This document shows positions 24,270 to 36,645 of a stretch of DNA of 64,000 bases, in pieces. A program made the position numbers and the translations under genes. The notes below the pieces were generated by a model. It ran no database searches. It was not told where the DNA came from and saw only the letters and a list, made by a program, of their open reading frames with translations. Origin of the DNA: Paraspadella gotoi (taxonomy: Eukaryota > Chaetognatha); NCBI GenBank assembly GCA_051294375.1, contig JBJCIZ010000239.1, positions 6,619,545 to 6,683,544 on the forward strand, given 5' to 3'. The stretch's first letter is position 1. Every line of letters begins with the position of its first letter.

Positions 24270-24399
24270 CTTGCAGCATCAGCCAGGAAGGCGAAACTCA
24301 TTTTAGTAAAAGTCTTCACAAAGTTGGGGAAAATCCCTGAGGAGAGGACGAGTGAGGAAGAGGAAGATTAATCGGGAGGAGGAGAGAGAGGAGAGAAGG

Positions 24400-24431
<32 letters not shown>

Positions 24432-24882
24432 TTCTGCAGCATCAGCCAGAAGGCGAAACTCATTTTTCGTTAAAATGTCTTCACAAGTTGGGGAAAATCC
24501 CTGAGGAGAGGACGAGTGAGAAGAGAAGGAAAATTAATCGGGAGAGAGAGAGAGAGAGAGAGCGAAGAGAGAGATGAGAGAGAGAGGAAGAGAATTCTGC
24601 AGCATCAGCCAGAAGGCGAAAACTCATTTTAGTAAAATGTCTTCACAAGTTGGGAAAATCCCTGAGGAGAGGACGAGTGAGGAGAGGAAGGAATTAATCG
24701 GGAAGGAGAGAGAGAGAGGAAGAGAGAGAGAGGAGGAGAGAGAGAGAGAGAGACGAGAAGAGAAGAGAGAAGAGAGTGATTCTTCAGCATCAGCCAGAAG
24801 GCGAAACTCATTTTAGTAAAATGTCTTCACAAGTTGGGAAAATCCCTGAGGAGAGGACGATGAGGAAGAGGAAGGAATTAAT

Positions 24883-24943
<61 letters not shown>

Positions 24944-25053
24944 TTCTGCAGCATCAGCCAGAAGGCGAAACTCATTTTAGTAAAATGTCTTCACAAGTTG
25001 GGGAAAATCCCTGAGGAGAGGACGAGTGAGGAAGAGGAAGGAATTAATCGGGA

Positions 25054-25096
<43 letters not shown>

Positions 25097-25220
25097 AAGA
25101 GAGAGAGGAGAGATTCTGCAGCATCAGCCAGAAGGCGAAACTCATTTTAGTAAAATGTCTTCACAAGTTGGGGAAAATCCCTGGGAGAGGACGAGTGAGG
25201 AAGAGGAAGGAATTAATCGG

Positions 25221-25271
<51 letters not shown>

Positions 25272-25388
25272 GAAGAGATTCTGCAGCATCAGCCAGAAGG
25301 CGAAACTCATTTTAGTAAAATGTCTTCACAAAGTTGGGGAAAATCCCTGAGGAGAGGACGAGTGAGGAAGAGGAAGGAATTAATCGGG

Positions 25389-25419
<31 letters not shown>

Positions 25420-25741
25420 GAGAGAGGGAGAGAGAGAGAGGAGTTCTGCAGCATCAGCCAGAAGGCGAAACTCATTTTAGTAAAATGTCTTTCACAAGTT
25501 GGGGAAAATCCCTGAGGAGAGGACGATGTGAGGAAGAGGAAGGAATTAATCGGGAGGAGAGAAGAGAGAGAAGAGAGAGAGAAGAGAGAAGGAGAGGGAG
25601 AGACGAGCAGGAGAGAGAGAGAGAGATTCTGCAGCGATCAGCCAGAAGGCGAAACTCATTTTAGTAAAATGTCTTCACAAGTTGGGGAAAATCCCTGAGG
25701 AGAGGACGAGTGAGGAAGAGGAAGGAATTAATCGGGGAGAG

Positions 25742-25781
<40 letters not shown>

Positions 25782-26010
25782 AGAGAGAGGGAGAGAGAGA
25801 GATTTCTGCAGCATCAGCCAGAAGGCGAAACTCATTTTAGTAAAATGTTCTCACAAGTTGGGGGGAAAATCCCTGAGGAGAGGACGGGAGTGAGGAAGAG
25901 GAAGGAATTAATCGGAGAGAGAGATGAGAGAGAGAGGAGATGAGAGAGAGAGGAGGAGAGAGAGAGAAGAGAGAGAGAGAGAGAGGGAGAGAGAGAGAGA
26001 AAGAGAGGCG
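24270..26010 (+). repeat. ~170-bp minisatellite, about ten copies, each with a (GA)n spacer
   Basis: The conserved core of about 110 bp starts 'attctgcagcatcagccaga', continues 'aggcgaaactcattttagta' and 'ttggggaaaatccctgagga', and ends 'ggaattaatcgggaga'. Each core is followed by 40-70 bp of GA repeat of variable length. Copies begin near 24274, 24431, 24596, 24780, 24944, 25114, 25280, 25446, 25628 and 25806. Frames stay open across copies (RERERE translations), but indels between copies switch the frame, so this is not protein-coding. Confidence 0.92.
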
Positions 26011-27030
26011 AAGGATTTTTCTTGTTCTTTTTTAACTCTAAACTTAACTTACTTAAAGCAAGTCCTAAAAGAGCTTTAACTTCGCTTTAATTTTCGTTCC
26101 TAACAGTAACAAAACATAAAATACATTTTGAGGCCAAATAATTAATTTATGTGCACGTCTTTAATTAATCGATAAGGATTAAGGAAGCCAAGATAGCAAT
26201 TGGGACTATGAGCATTGATACTGGAAGCTCGCGGAGTCTTGCTCAATATCATCTATACAATCACCCATCTACCAAGCCAGTCCGATGCTTACATTTTTTA
26301 AATGAACCTACGCATAATTTTAATATTGTCACAACCATTATTGTTGTTATTGTTGTTGTCGTTGTTGCCCAACTTGACCTTTGACTTTCATTTCCTTTAT
26401 TAACTGTTAACTTACCCTTTGCGTATTAAACGATCTCATTCTCCTGCCCCCCCCCCTTATCGCCAAAAAAAAACTCCAACGACCGGGACTCGAACCCCGA
26501 ATTTTCGGGTCCCTCGACGCCATCGGCTGATCGATAACGTCTTCCCCGTTTGGCGGTCGATGTCTTGGGGGAGACTCCACCCGGGAGACAAACTTTTCTC
26601 CTTTTGTGACTTTAACATGAAATAATTAGATTGCATATTTAATATTTATTCGATAATCTTAAATTGGTTGCACCAATTTCATAAGTTCTTTTTATTTTTA
26701 TTTTGATATTATAAGAATATCTAATATTTGAGGGAGTTGCCCTTATATACAATTGTAACTTTTCATAGCTCCGTGCTCTAGGAGTGAATACGCTGTTTTG
26801 GCGATTTTTGGGGGTCAATTTGTTTTTAACTGATTTGTTTTGTAGAATTGTAGCGATTCGTCACATGACGATTTGTTCTGGCGATTCCAAGACGATCGTT
26901 CGATGCGAAAGGAAAGAGGTGGGGGGGAGTGCTTGGCGATTTTCCCCGAGGGGAAAGTCATTTACCATCTTGAATCACTTTTATCTTGGCGAAAAGGGAA
27001 TTGCCGATCGACGCCGGGCCAACTCGTCCA
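26011..27030. other. Non-coding with one tRNA-like SINE fragment
   Basis: No gene is supported. A tRNA-like element lies at 26470-26560. A family B end ('aaattggttgcaccaatttcataa') lies at about 26660-26683. Confidence 0.5.
26474..26560 (-). mobile_element. tRNA-derived SINE or tRNA pseudogene
   Basis: On the minus strand there is a perfect RNA polymerase III B box, GGTTCGAGTCC (26486-26496), followed after the presumed 3' end by nine T residues. Upstream sequence forms an ATCG/CGAT stem. The T stem has one mismatch and no 7-bp acceptor stem can be paired, so this is not a functional tRNA gene. Confidence 0.5.
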
Positions 27031-28620
<1,590 letters not shown>

Positions 28621-28913
28621 TTTTCCGTAAGCGCCTTATTTTAGCCTAAAGGTAAGGGGTTAGGGATAAAGATTAGGTTGCGAATTAGGGTAGGGATTAG
28701 GGTTGGGGATTAGGTTAGAGATTCGGTTAATATTTGGTTTAAAGATTAGGGTTTATGGTTAAGGATTAAAGATTGAAATTAGGGATAGAGATTGGTAATT
28801 GGCTAAAGATTAGGGTTCAAAATTTAATTAAGAATTTAGGGTTAAATTTTCAAATCATAATTGAATTTGGAGATTAAGTAACAGAAATAGGGCGTTTTCG
28901 AAAAATAGTGCCA
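28621..28913. repeat. MITE-like element, complete short copy with inverted ends
   Basis: The left end 'ttttccgtaagcgccttatt' (28621) is inverse to the right end 'agggcgttttcgaaaaatagtgcc' (about 28889-28912). The interior is a run of 'ggttagggataaagattag'-type units. At about 290 bp it is the best-delimited copy of this family in the window. Confidence 0.65.
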
Positions 28914-28914
28914 A

Positions 28915-29000
28915 TAATTTTCGGGAATTCGTCGTCGAGATTCGAACTCGGGACCGGCGCGGCGAGTTGGCCGGCGCCACTTCATCCGCCGGCGTCGTCC
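28915..29000 (-). mobile_element. tRNA-like (pol III B-box) element
   Basis: The minus strand contains GAGTTCGAATCTC (28937-28949), a B-box-like T-arm with a 4-bp stem, preceded by a CGCC/GGCG D-arm-like stem. The expected T33 of a real anticodon loop is absent. I infer a SINE head or tRNA pseudogene. Confidence 0.35.
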
Positions 29001-29146
29001 GCAAAATTGTGCGGCGTCATCGGAAATCTTAAAAGAACGAAAAAGCGTCGAAGCGGAAAAGAAGCGGCGTCGCGTGGATTGGGTTACAGGGAAGTATAGG
29101 GTTGTATACTACACAGGGTTTGGTGGGGGAGATGGTTATTTTTGGG

Positions 29147-29157
29147 AGAGAGAGAGA

Positions 29158-29218
<61 letters not shown>

Positions 29219-29316
29219 GGAGAGATCTAAAGAGAGAGAGAAGAAGAGAGAGAGAGGAAAGAGGGAGGGAAGCGAGAGAGAGAAAGAGAGAGGGAGAGAG
29301 CGAGAGAGAGAGAAAG

Positions 29317-29395
<79 letters not shown>
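29147..29395. repeat. Interrupted (GA)n tract
   Basis: About 250 bp of A/G with GA dinucleotides broken by single-base changes. Confidence 0.95.
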
Positions 29396-29819
29396 GTAGT
29401 GGTTGGGATTGTTAAGACTGATGGGGTGAAAAAGCGATGGCGCAACACGAGGAAGATTGCAAGTGAACCGCGTGTAGATTTTGCGTGTGTCGATTTACGT
29501 GTGTGTCGATTTGCGTGCGCTCGATTCAAATTTTGTGTAAAACGTTTAGAGTCTAATAAATATATATTCAATAAAAAATTGTTTAAAAATGACATTGGAG
29601 AGAAAACAGAATTTGTTTTTGTCTACAACCGACGAGTTTTGTTTACCAATTGACAATAAAATAACTCGAAATATCAAGTGGCTGTAGACTTCAGCAATAT
29701 TTACCTCCAGATGGAATCAAGTATTCGAGGCAGGATGGTTCCATGCGAAATTTGTCTCTGGAAATGATAAAAAAGTTGAACTATTAAAATGAAGAAAGAT
29801 GAAGAAGGAGAAGGAAAAA

Positions 29820-29832
29820 CAGCGAGAGCGAG

Positions 29833-29925
<93 letters not shown>

Positions 29926-30115
29926 TGGGAGCGGAGGGAGAACAAGAGATATAGCATAAGCAGGAAATGTCTGAGCTTCGCGACGATTCATCAAATTCTC
30001 GCGGCGCCATTTTGACGAGGGGGGGGAGGTGGGTAGGGAATGAGAAAGCGAGTATTTGATGACGGCGGTGGAGAGTGGAGAGTGGAGAGTGGAGAGTGGA
30101 GAGTGGAGAGTGGAA
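29820..30115. repeat. (GA)n tract and a 10-bp 'gtggagagtg' tandem array
   Basis: GA repeats lie at about 29825-29925. A short array of 'gagagtggagagtgg' units lies at 30069-30112. Large CT-derived frames on the minus strand are artefacts. Confidence 0.85.
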
Positions 30116-31060
30116 TCGACCGATGGTAAATGCATCGACCAAAAGAAAGAGAAAGAGATTAAATGAATGAGAAAGTTGAAAGAAGAAACTAGGCCATGTT
30201 GTCCAAATGTGCCTCATTTTAGTTTCAATTCAGAATTAAATAAGTTTTTAAGTTTAAATAATGATGATATTAATAAATGGGAAAGTAGAAGCGAACGAAG
30301 CAAAAATGATGTATGAGAAATGGAGCGTGGCAAAGATTAGTGATTGTGGCGAACGTGACTAAGGCAAAGCGGAGAAGAAACGAAATTGTCTTATATATAT
30401 ATATGTACGAAATACATTTAGCTTGAATCACGAACAAAAAGAAGCTTTAAAGAATCTATGAAAATTACAATGTTGTTTTACTTAATTGAACTAAATTTAA
30501 AAAAAATATGAAGTTAAAATTCTTTTAAATATATTTTAAATCTATTAAATAGTTTTTTTAATATATTATTTGAATTATAATGGGAAGGGAGATGTTAGTG
30601 TCGACTTCTGGAAATAAAAAAACGAGGTATTTTCTAGCAAGTCATTTATTGGAGAATTTGTTTTTGAATAAGGATAATGAAGGATTTGTTATTCCCATAG
30701 GATAAGACTAATAAGCGAGACCGGACACCGTGTTCCATATTCAGCGTAGGTTAGGAATAGAACATGCAATAAATCCTCTCTGGACAATTCCGCGAACATC
30801 GGGGATTTAGGGTAAGTGAATGAGGTACGCAGTTGGGTAAGTGGGTGAGGTGGTTAAGTGTAAGGGTGAGGCACTCCCCCCCCACAACCGACTGTCTCGG
30901 CCTTGAGAGTAAATCTCGACCGCGCGAACTTTATTTCCGTCTTAAATCAACGCGAAAGAAGAAGATTCCCCGGATGCTGCCGCCGCAGCAGCAGCAGCCG
31001 CCGTCGCCGCCGACGCTCGCTCGCTTTTTACAATCTGCACTTAAGATTTCACCGCTTTTT
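30116..31060. other. Non-coding, no gene seen
   Basis: An AT-rich stretch is followed by a short GC-rich patch (30930-31020) with (GCA)n/(GCC)n. The patch is open on both strands but has no splice sites or known motif. Confidence 0.35.
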
Positions 31061-31062
31061 AT

Positions 31063-31610
31063 TCGGATCTGCTTGTCGCAGATTCCGACTCTATAATCCG
31101 TCGGTCCCACCCCAAAATCTTGTGGGTAAATAATTTAAATCATATCAGAACATCGAATTATGATAAATTATGCAAAAAAAATTATGTTCGTCAGTCTCCC
31201 CTTATCATTAAACTCCAATTACTCGTGATTGGATGGATGGATTGGAATGGGATTTTGTGTGTGGGTAGGAAAGTGTGTGATTGAGCTGAATATAAATTTT
31301 CGATGGAATCGTGCGAGTGGAAATGAGTTTAAATGGAAAAAATAAAAGTCACATTCACTTATTTTTTTTTATGAATTCAGAATTGTATAGATTAATTGAG
31401 ATAAAATTTTGTGTGTGGGTAGAAAAGTATGTGATGATTTGTCATAATATCATTTAAGTAAGTAGACAGAGATTCGATTCCTTGGTTTAGATTCCACCTT
31501 TGATGATATATAAAGATCAAAAATTGAGAGCCAGAAAGAATTATCGTGATTTATCATCGGATTAGCTTATTACCGCTTAATTATCAAAGGCAGATCCGAC
31601 ATTGTTTGCT
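31063..31610 (-). mobile_element. Family A TIR element, near-complete copy
   Basis: Inverted ends 'tcggatctgc' (31063-31072) and 'gcagatccga' (about 31590-31599) bracket the same interior blocks as the other copies: 'gtcggtcccaccccaaaat', 'catcgaattatgataaatta', 'ggatggatggattgg' and 'cgatggaatcgtgcgagtgg'. The right flank 'cattgtttgctcaaacttg' is shared by all copies, so the true end lies further out. Confidence 0.65.
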
Positions 31611-33283
31611 CAAACTTGTTTATAGAGCCTATCGAAATTTCAAAATCGTCTGTTGAAAAAATCTGATTAGGGAAAAATTCAGCATGTACCAGAAATGTTT
31701 ACTCGTGATCATTGGAGCATTCTAACTGCAGATGTTGAATGTGCAAGAGTGAGTAAAGTTTAGAAGACGCTTCTCTTCAAGGAACTGACTGTTGTGGCAG
31801 AATGGTGTCCTTGAATATTTCACAACAAACAGCAACAACTTACCTATGAAAAAAATAGAGGGTAAGTGAAGAGTTTTTTAACAGTAAAGACTGAGTATTA
31901 ATATCTATTTTTAGTTTGGCCTCTTCGTTCTGGCGCATGGGGTAAATATTTTAATTTTGTCGGTCCCCCCCCCTAAATCTTGTCGGGCACTCACTCAAAT
32001 CCTTTATTTATTCCTCGCTTCGGCTTCATCCACCTTTTCCTTTCACCTCACCCCCTCTGCATTTTTGATTGTCAATATTTAAACTTTACTTATATATTAA
32101 TGCCTAATAGTAATACTGCCGTAAATACTACTATATCTAGAGACGCTGTTTTATAATAGCGCGGTAAAATGATAACCAGGAAATGATAAATAATTAAATA
32201 TCATTAATTTTGTTTTCTACTAATCGCATACAAAGTGACACATTTAGAGCATAATGAATCTATACAGCTTCCCCCTTCGCCCTTTTGCTCACCGCTCTTT
32301 CCACCAATCCATCTCCCCCTAAATTACCCTAATGTTTTCTTCCTCCCTTTCTCCCTCTCCCTTTCTCCCCTTAATTCATCTCCCTTCTTCCTCTTACTCT
32401 TCCCCTCGTCTCGTCTCACGACTTTTAACGAAAACAGATTAGATTTTCGCGGTTAAATATACAATTTTGCAATTTCTTTCCCTCCTCGTCTTTTCTAAAC
32501 CTTTTAAAAATAATTAATTAATCCAAACACTTTAATAAAAAAAATATATTTTCAACGCCTTGAAATTTTCATTCGCAATCAATTAATTATTTTCGTGCTG
32601 TACTCGATGCCATTAATGATTAAAACTGAATTATCCCAATATATAAATCAATTGGTAAAATTTTTTATCATCTCCGACTGACAGGTGAAAGACTTTTCCT
32701 TCAATTCAATTCAATTCAATTCAATATTTCTACTGTTTTTTAGTCACGCCGCGATTGCACGCGGAGCTACCCTATAAGATAAGTCGGATGGTCTGTGCTA
32801 CTTATTACTAGGGTAATACTGATTTAATTATGTTCATAATTGGTAGAAACTAGGAAGGTAAGGTACCATAAAACCATTAATTATTATCATACTTTTGCAG
32901 TAACGCAATCGCCTAAAAATGCGAGCACATGGTCAAAAAAATTTAATGCTAAATAATTCATAAAATACAGAGACATTTTAATTAATATTTGGCAGACTGG
33001 TGAGTTATCAGTGAATACTCCTGGGGTCACCGAGATTTGCAGGATCAATCAGGGTCAACAATTTCATTTTCTATCCAACGAAAAAACCGTAAGAAGATTT
33101 CCCTTGTGGCGAAATTCCCGTCACTCTCTCTCTCTGACTCTCTCTCTCTCTCACTTTTTAAATTTGATTTTCGAGGTCGAAAGTTGGACAAAATTTCAGA
33201 CTCTCCAGTGGATACCTCTGTCGCCAAAGCTGAAAGGTGATGAAAAGAGAAAGGAGACGGAGAGGTACAGAAAAGGGAGGAAG

Positions 33284-33344
<61 letters not shown>

Positions 33345-34170
33345 CGACTATAGTCTCTGACAAAAGATTTTTTTTTAAATTTTATTACAAAAAGAAATAA
33401 TTACTTATTTTTCGTGACTAGACAATAGACATATAAATAGTTTGGTATACGAATGACATTTCACCCTGACTTCCAGATTTAGATTTGAAAATTAAAAAAA
33501 AACAACTTTGGAGCTTCTCGAAAGTTCTAGAAAATTCTAGAAACTTCTGTGTTCATCTTTTTCCTAGAACGCCCCTCTTCATTTTAATTAGCTTTGAGAT
33601 TAGGTTAAGGATTAAGTTAAGGGTGAGTTTAAGGTTAAGGTTAAGGTTAACAATTAGGATTAGATAATAGGGTTAAGGATTAAAAATTTGGGTTTAAGGG
33701 TTAGGTTAAGTTTAAGTATTAGAAATTAGGGTTAAGAAATAGGTTATAAATTGGGTAACAAATTAAAGAAAAATATTAAATTTAAAAATTAAGTAACAGA
33801 ATTTGGATTTCCTCGGATAAGAGAGCCCAGCTTTTCCCAAATGATAAACATCGGACGAATAGAGTAAACAAAAAACCAGATCTCGAAAATTAAAAAAAAA
33901 GCAGAAGACGTCAAAAACCTCAATTTGGAAAAAAGTTACCGGATTAGACGAAGTTTGAAGGTAAACAGAAAGTAAAGCTAAATTTGTGACTCACTAATCA
34001 ATAAGCAATTAATATAATGATTTAAAAATTAATTCTATCAATTAGTTACTTTTTTTAAAATATGTTTTTCAATGTTATTCGTTTTAACAAATTCGCCGAC
34101 ATAAAAATCTAGAATTTTTTTTGTTTTTTTTCTCCCGATTATGGCGATTGCGAAAGCGCCCTCGTTCTCT
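31611..34170. other. Non-coding, repeats only
   Basis: It contains (TCAAT)n near 32700-32722, a (GA)n run at 33290-33342 and a TTAGGG-like block at about 33590-33790. No exon-like sequence is recognised. Confidence 0.5.
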
Positions 34171-34172
34171 TG

Positions 34173-34175
<3 letters not shown>

Positions 34176-34211
<36 letters not shown>

Positions 34212-34308
34212 GTCTCTCGTCTCCCTCTCTCTCTCTCTCTCTCTCTCTTCTCTAAACCGCTTCGCTCGCGCTTCTGCTCGTATTCCATTTCCACCTACAA
34301 AATTCGCG

Positions 34309-34378
<70 letters not shown>
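34176..34378. repeat. Facing (CT)n and (GA)n tracts upstream of the G-gamma gene
   Basis: CT-rich sequence (about 34176-34250) and GA-rich sequence (about 34313-34378) are mutually complementary and separated by about 60 bp, so the single strand could fold into a long hairpin. They lie about 350 bp upstream of the putative first G-gamma exon. Confidence 0.85.
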
Positions 34379-34381
<3 letters not shown>

Positions 34382-34699
34382 GAAAGCAAGAACGCGTGAA
34401 TCGCCACGGCGGGCACCAATTCCAAATCCGACCAATCAGCGTACGGCGCGATCACGGGTCCCAACCAATCGACTTTCGAGTTTCCTACCTCGCTGAGCCT
34501 ATGACTGTGATTCTAAACTTTCAGCACCACAGAAACACGGAGGCAATAGAGACGAAGTGAGAGCACAACCAAGAGACTTCCCGGAAATCATAAACGTTGT
34601 TGGCTTCGTTTTGTCTCACCGTTTACTCAAAAGGCGGTCACCCTTTCAGAAATCAAACTTTTTTTTTGAACGAAATTTTTCTTTATAGTTTTGTGATTT

Positions 34700-34731
34700 T
34701 CTTCTCGCACAAATCATCGCGTTAAATCTCG
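34700..34731 (+). other. Putative 5' non-coding exon of the G-gamma gene
   Basis: A consensus donor, 'ctcg|gtgagt' at 34731/34732, lies upstream of the coding exons on the same strand and could end a 5' UTR exon. The transcription start is not visible, so the left boundary is arbitrary. Confidence 0.3.
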
Positions 34732-35059
34732 GTGAGTTGAACGTCACAAAATGGCGACAGGGACAAAAATATCAACTAAATATCAACAAGGCTTATTTAT
34801 TGAATTAATTGATATTTTATGAAATGGCTGTTGTGGCGGCCTCAAATTCATAACAGTCGGCCACTGATTGAAGGGTTCTGTTATGAAATTGGTACAACTA
34901 ATATGTTACCAACCATTTGTCATGTCATGTCATGTCAAATCACGTGAAAATAAAGTCACTGCGGCGCAACACATTGGATGAACCGATCTAGTTTTTTTTC
35001 TTTTCCTTTCTTCATAAAGTCCGGGAATCAACGAGCTATCATTAACTATATCATTGCCT

Positions 35060-35160
35060 ACAACTCATCATTGTCATTAACTATATCATTGCCTACAACT
35101 CATCATTGTCATTAACTATATAATTGGCTACAATTCATCATTGTCATTATCTATCATTAA
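35060..35160 (+). repeat. Short tandem repeat, about 42-bp unit, ~2.5 copies
   Basis: The unit begins 'attaactatatcattgccta' and continues 'caactcatcattgtc'. It lies just upstream of the G-gamma coding exon 1 acceptor. Confidence 0.8.
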
Positions 35161-35274
35161 CAAGACCTCGTTCCTTTTTCCGCAGGCTGACCAGTCTCGG
35201 CGTCGAAAGTGGATTGTGGAACGAAGACGCCAGGTCAGGCGTTCGAAACCAACAGAAGACTCGTTTCGGATCAG

Positions 35275-36645
35275 ATGGAAAGGATGGCCCAACAGTTGGC
35301 AGGTAGGCCAAGGATTGGGGGCAACCAAATGATCGAAGGTTGGAGTAGGGAAAGGGGTAAGGAAAAGCAAATAATCGGGGTATGAAAAGTGGTGAAGTGT
35401 CTGAAAGAGGGTGGGGGACTGGGGGGGGTTTGTGTTGGGTGGGGGGGGATTTGTCTCCCAACACTTTGAATGCCCAGAATTTTTTCATCAGCTTTCGGGA
35501 ACCGGCGGTAAGCTGGCTACCGACCAGGGCTGGAACCCGGGACTATGAGGTTTTTTTTATAATAGAGTGATATGACAAGTTTTTTTCAAATAACTTTTAA
35601 TATAATATATTCCTCTTCATTCATTCTTTTCATTCATTTTTTTCATTCATTCTTTTCATTCACAACAGCGCTTCGTAAGCAAGTGGAGCAGCTTCGACAG
35701 GAAGCAGCGATCGAGAGAATGCCCGTCAGCAAAACGGCAGCGGAACTGACTCAGGTGAGTTAATGATTGCATTGACAGCAGAACTGACTCAGGTGAGTTA
35801 TTGATTGCATTGACAGTAGAACTGACCCAGGTGAGTTATTGATTGCATTGACAGCGGAACTGACTCAGGTGAATTATTGATTGCATTGACAGTAGATCTG
35901 ACTCAGGTGAGTTATTGATTGCATTGACAGTAGATCTGACTCAGGTGAGTTATTGATTGCATTGACAGTAGATCTGACTCAGGTGAGTTATTGATTGCAT
36001 TGGCCGGTTGCATTTGATTCAATTTGAGAGATCGTCTTTGATTGATTCACACTGATTGACTTATTGAGTTGTGTTACGTTCACGTGATCAGAAAGTCTGA
36101 ATTTATACTCAACCGATAATTAAGATCAATAACATGCTTGTTCAGCATATGTTTCATACTTGTGTATGTAGTCGGGCATAGCATAAGTTCACCCCACCTA
36201 TAAGCATGAAACCTTCTGTCGTGACCCGGTCGCTCATTGAGTAAAGCCATCAGCTCATGACCACTAGGTACCGGGTTCAATCCCAACCGGGAAACGTGAG
36301 GACGGCCGTAAGCCACCTCGGGGGCGTGGAAAACCCTCAAGCCGTTCCATGGCTGCTAGAGGAGTTTAAAGAAGTTGCGGATAGCACTGTTCAGCCCTAC
36401 TTAGCGCCTTATCCACATTTATCGAGTGACGTGATTACTTAAAAATTCATCCACACAAGAAAGTCACCTTCAGAGCGGTGTCCGTTATATTTTTAACTAT
36501 CTTTGATTTACTTATAAATAAATTTATTGATCTGTTTTTTTATTTTCAGTATTGTTTGGATCACACTAACGACGACGCACTCCTCGTTGGCGTCGCGCCC
36601 TCGGAAAATCCCTTCAAGGAAAATAAATCCTGCACGATAATTTGA
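35275..36645 (+). CDS. Heterotrimeric G-protein gamma subunit
   Basis: Three coding exons (35275-35302, 35669-35754, 36550-36645) join in perfect phase to give 69 aa, the usual size for G-gamma (68-75). The start ATG lies in an exon that follows 'ccgcag' at 35185 and has an in-frame TGA at about 35188, so the N-terminus is fixed. Visible motifs are the coiled-coil helix that pairs with G-beta (LRKQVEQLRQEAAIERM), VSKTAAELTQ, the loop DDALLVGVAPSENPFKE, and the C-terminal CTII. CTII is a CaaX box: after prenylation of Cys and trimming it anchors the beta-gamma dimer to the membrane. The hydrophobic last residue suggests geranylgeranylation. ENPF plus the VSKTAA helix is most like the vertebrate GNG2/3/4 group. 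Confidence 0.93.
35755..36000 (+). repeat. 38-bp minisatellite duplicating the G-gamma exon end and donor
   Basis: About six to seven tandem units of 'gactcaggtgagttattgat' plus 'tgcattgacag(c/t)agaact'. The first unit overlaps the true exon end (ACTGACTCAG|GTGAGT). Every further unit therefore carries a copy of the exon's last bases and a consensus donor, as well as a 'cattgacag' acceptor-like site. Confidence 0.9.
36160..36440 (+). mobile_element. SINE-like element, family C
   Basis: It shares with the inverse of 53505-53735 the blocks 'tcgggcat.gcataagttca', 'gtcgtgacccgg', 'ctcattgagta', 'aggtaccg', 'cctcaagcc' and 'ggctgctag'. It contains a perfect B box, GGGTTCAATCCC (about 36273-36284), with tRNA-like sequence upstream, so I infer a tRNA-derived SINE. 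It sits in the last G-gamma intron. Confidence 0.65.

Noticed and set aside
24270-26010. CRISPR-like array because of regular repeats and variable spacers
   Set aside because: Spacers are GA repeat of changing length, repeats are ~110 bp, and the genome is eukaryotic.
26474-26560. Functional tRNA gene on the minus strand
   Set aside because: The B box and T-run are good, but the acceptor stem does not pair and the T stem has a mismatch.
36080-36340. Protein-coding frame over the family C element
   Set aside because: The same sequence recurs at 53505-53735 inverted and with frame-changing differences; it contains a polymerase III B box.
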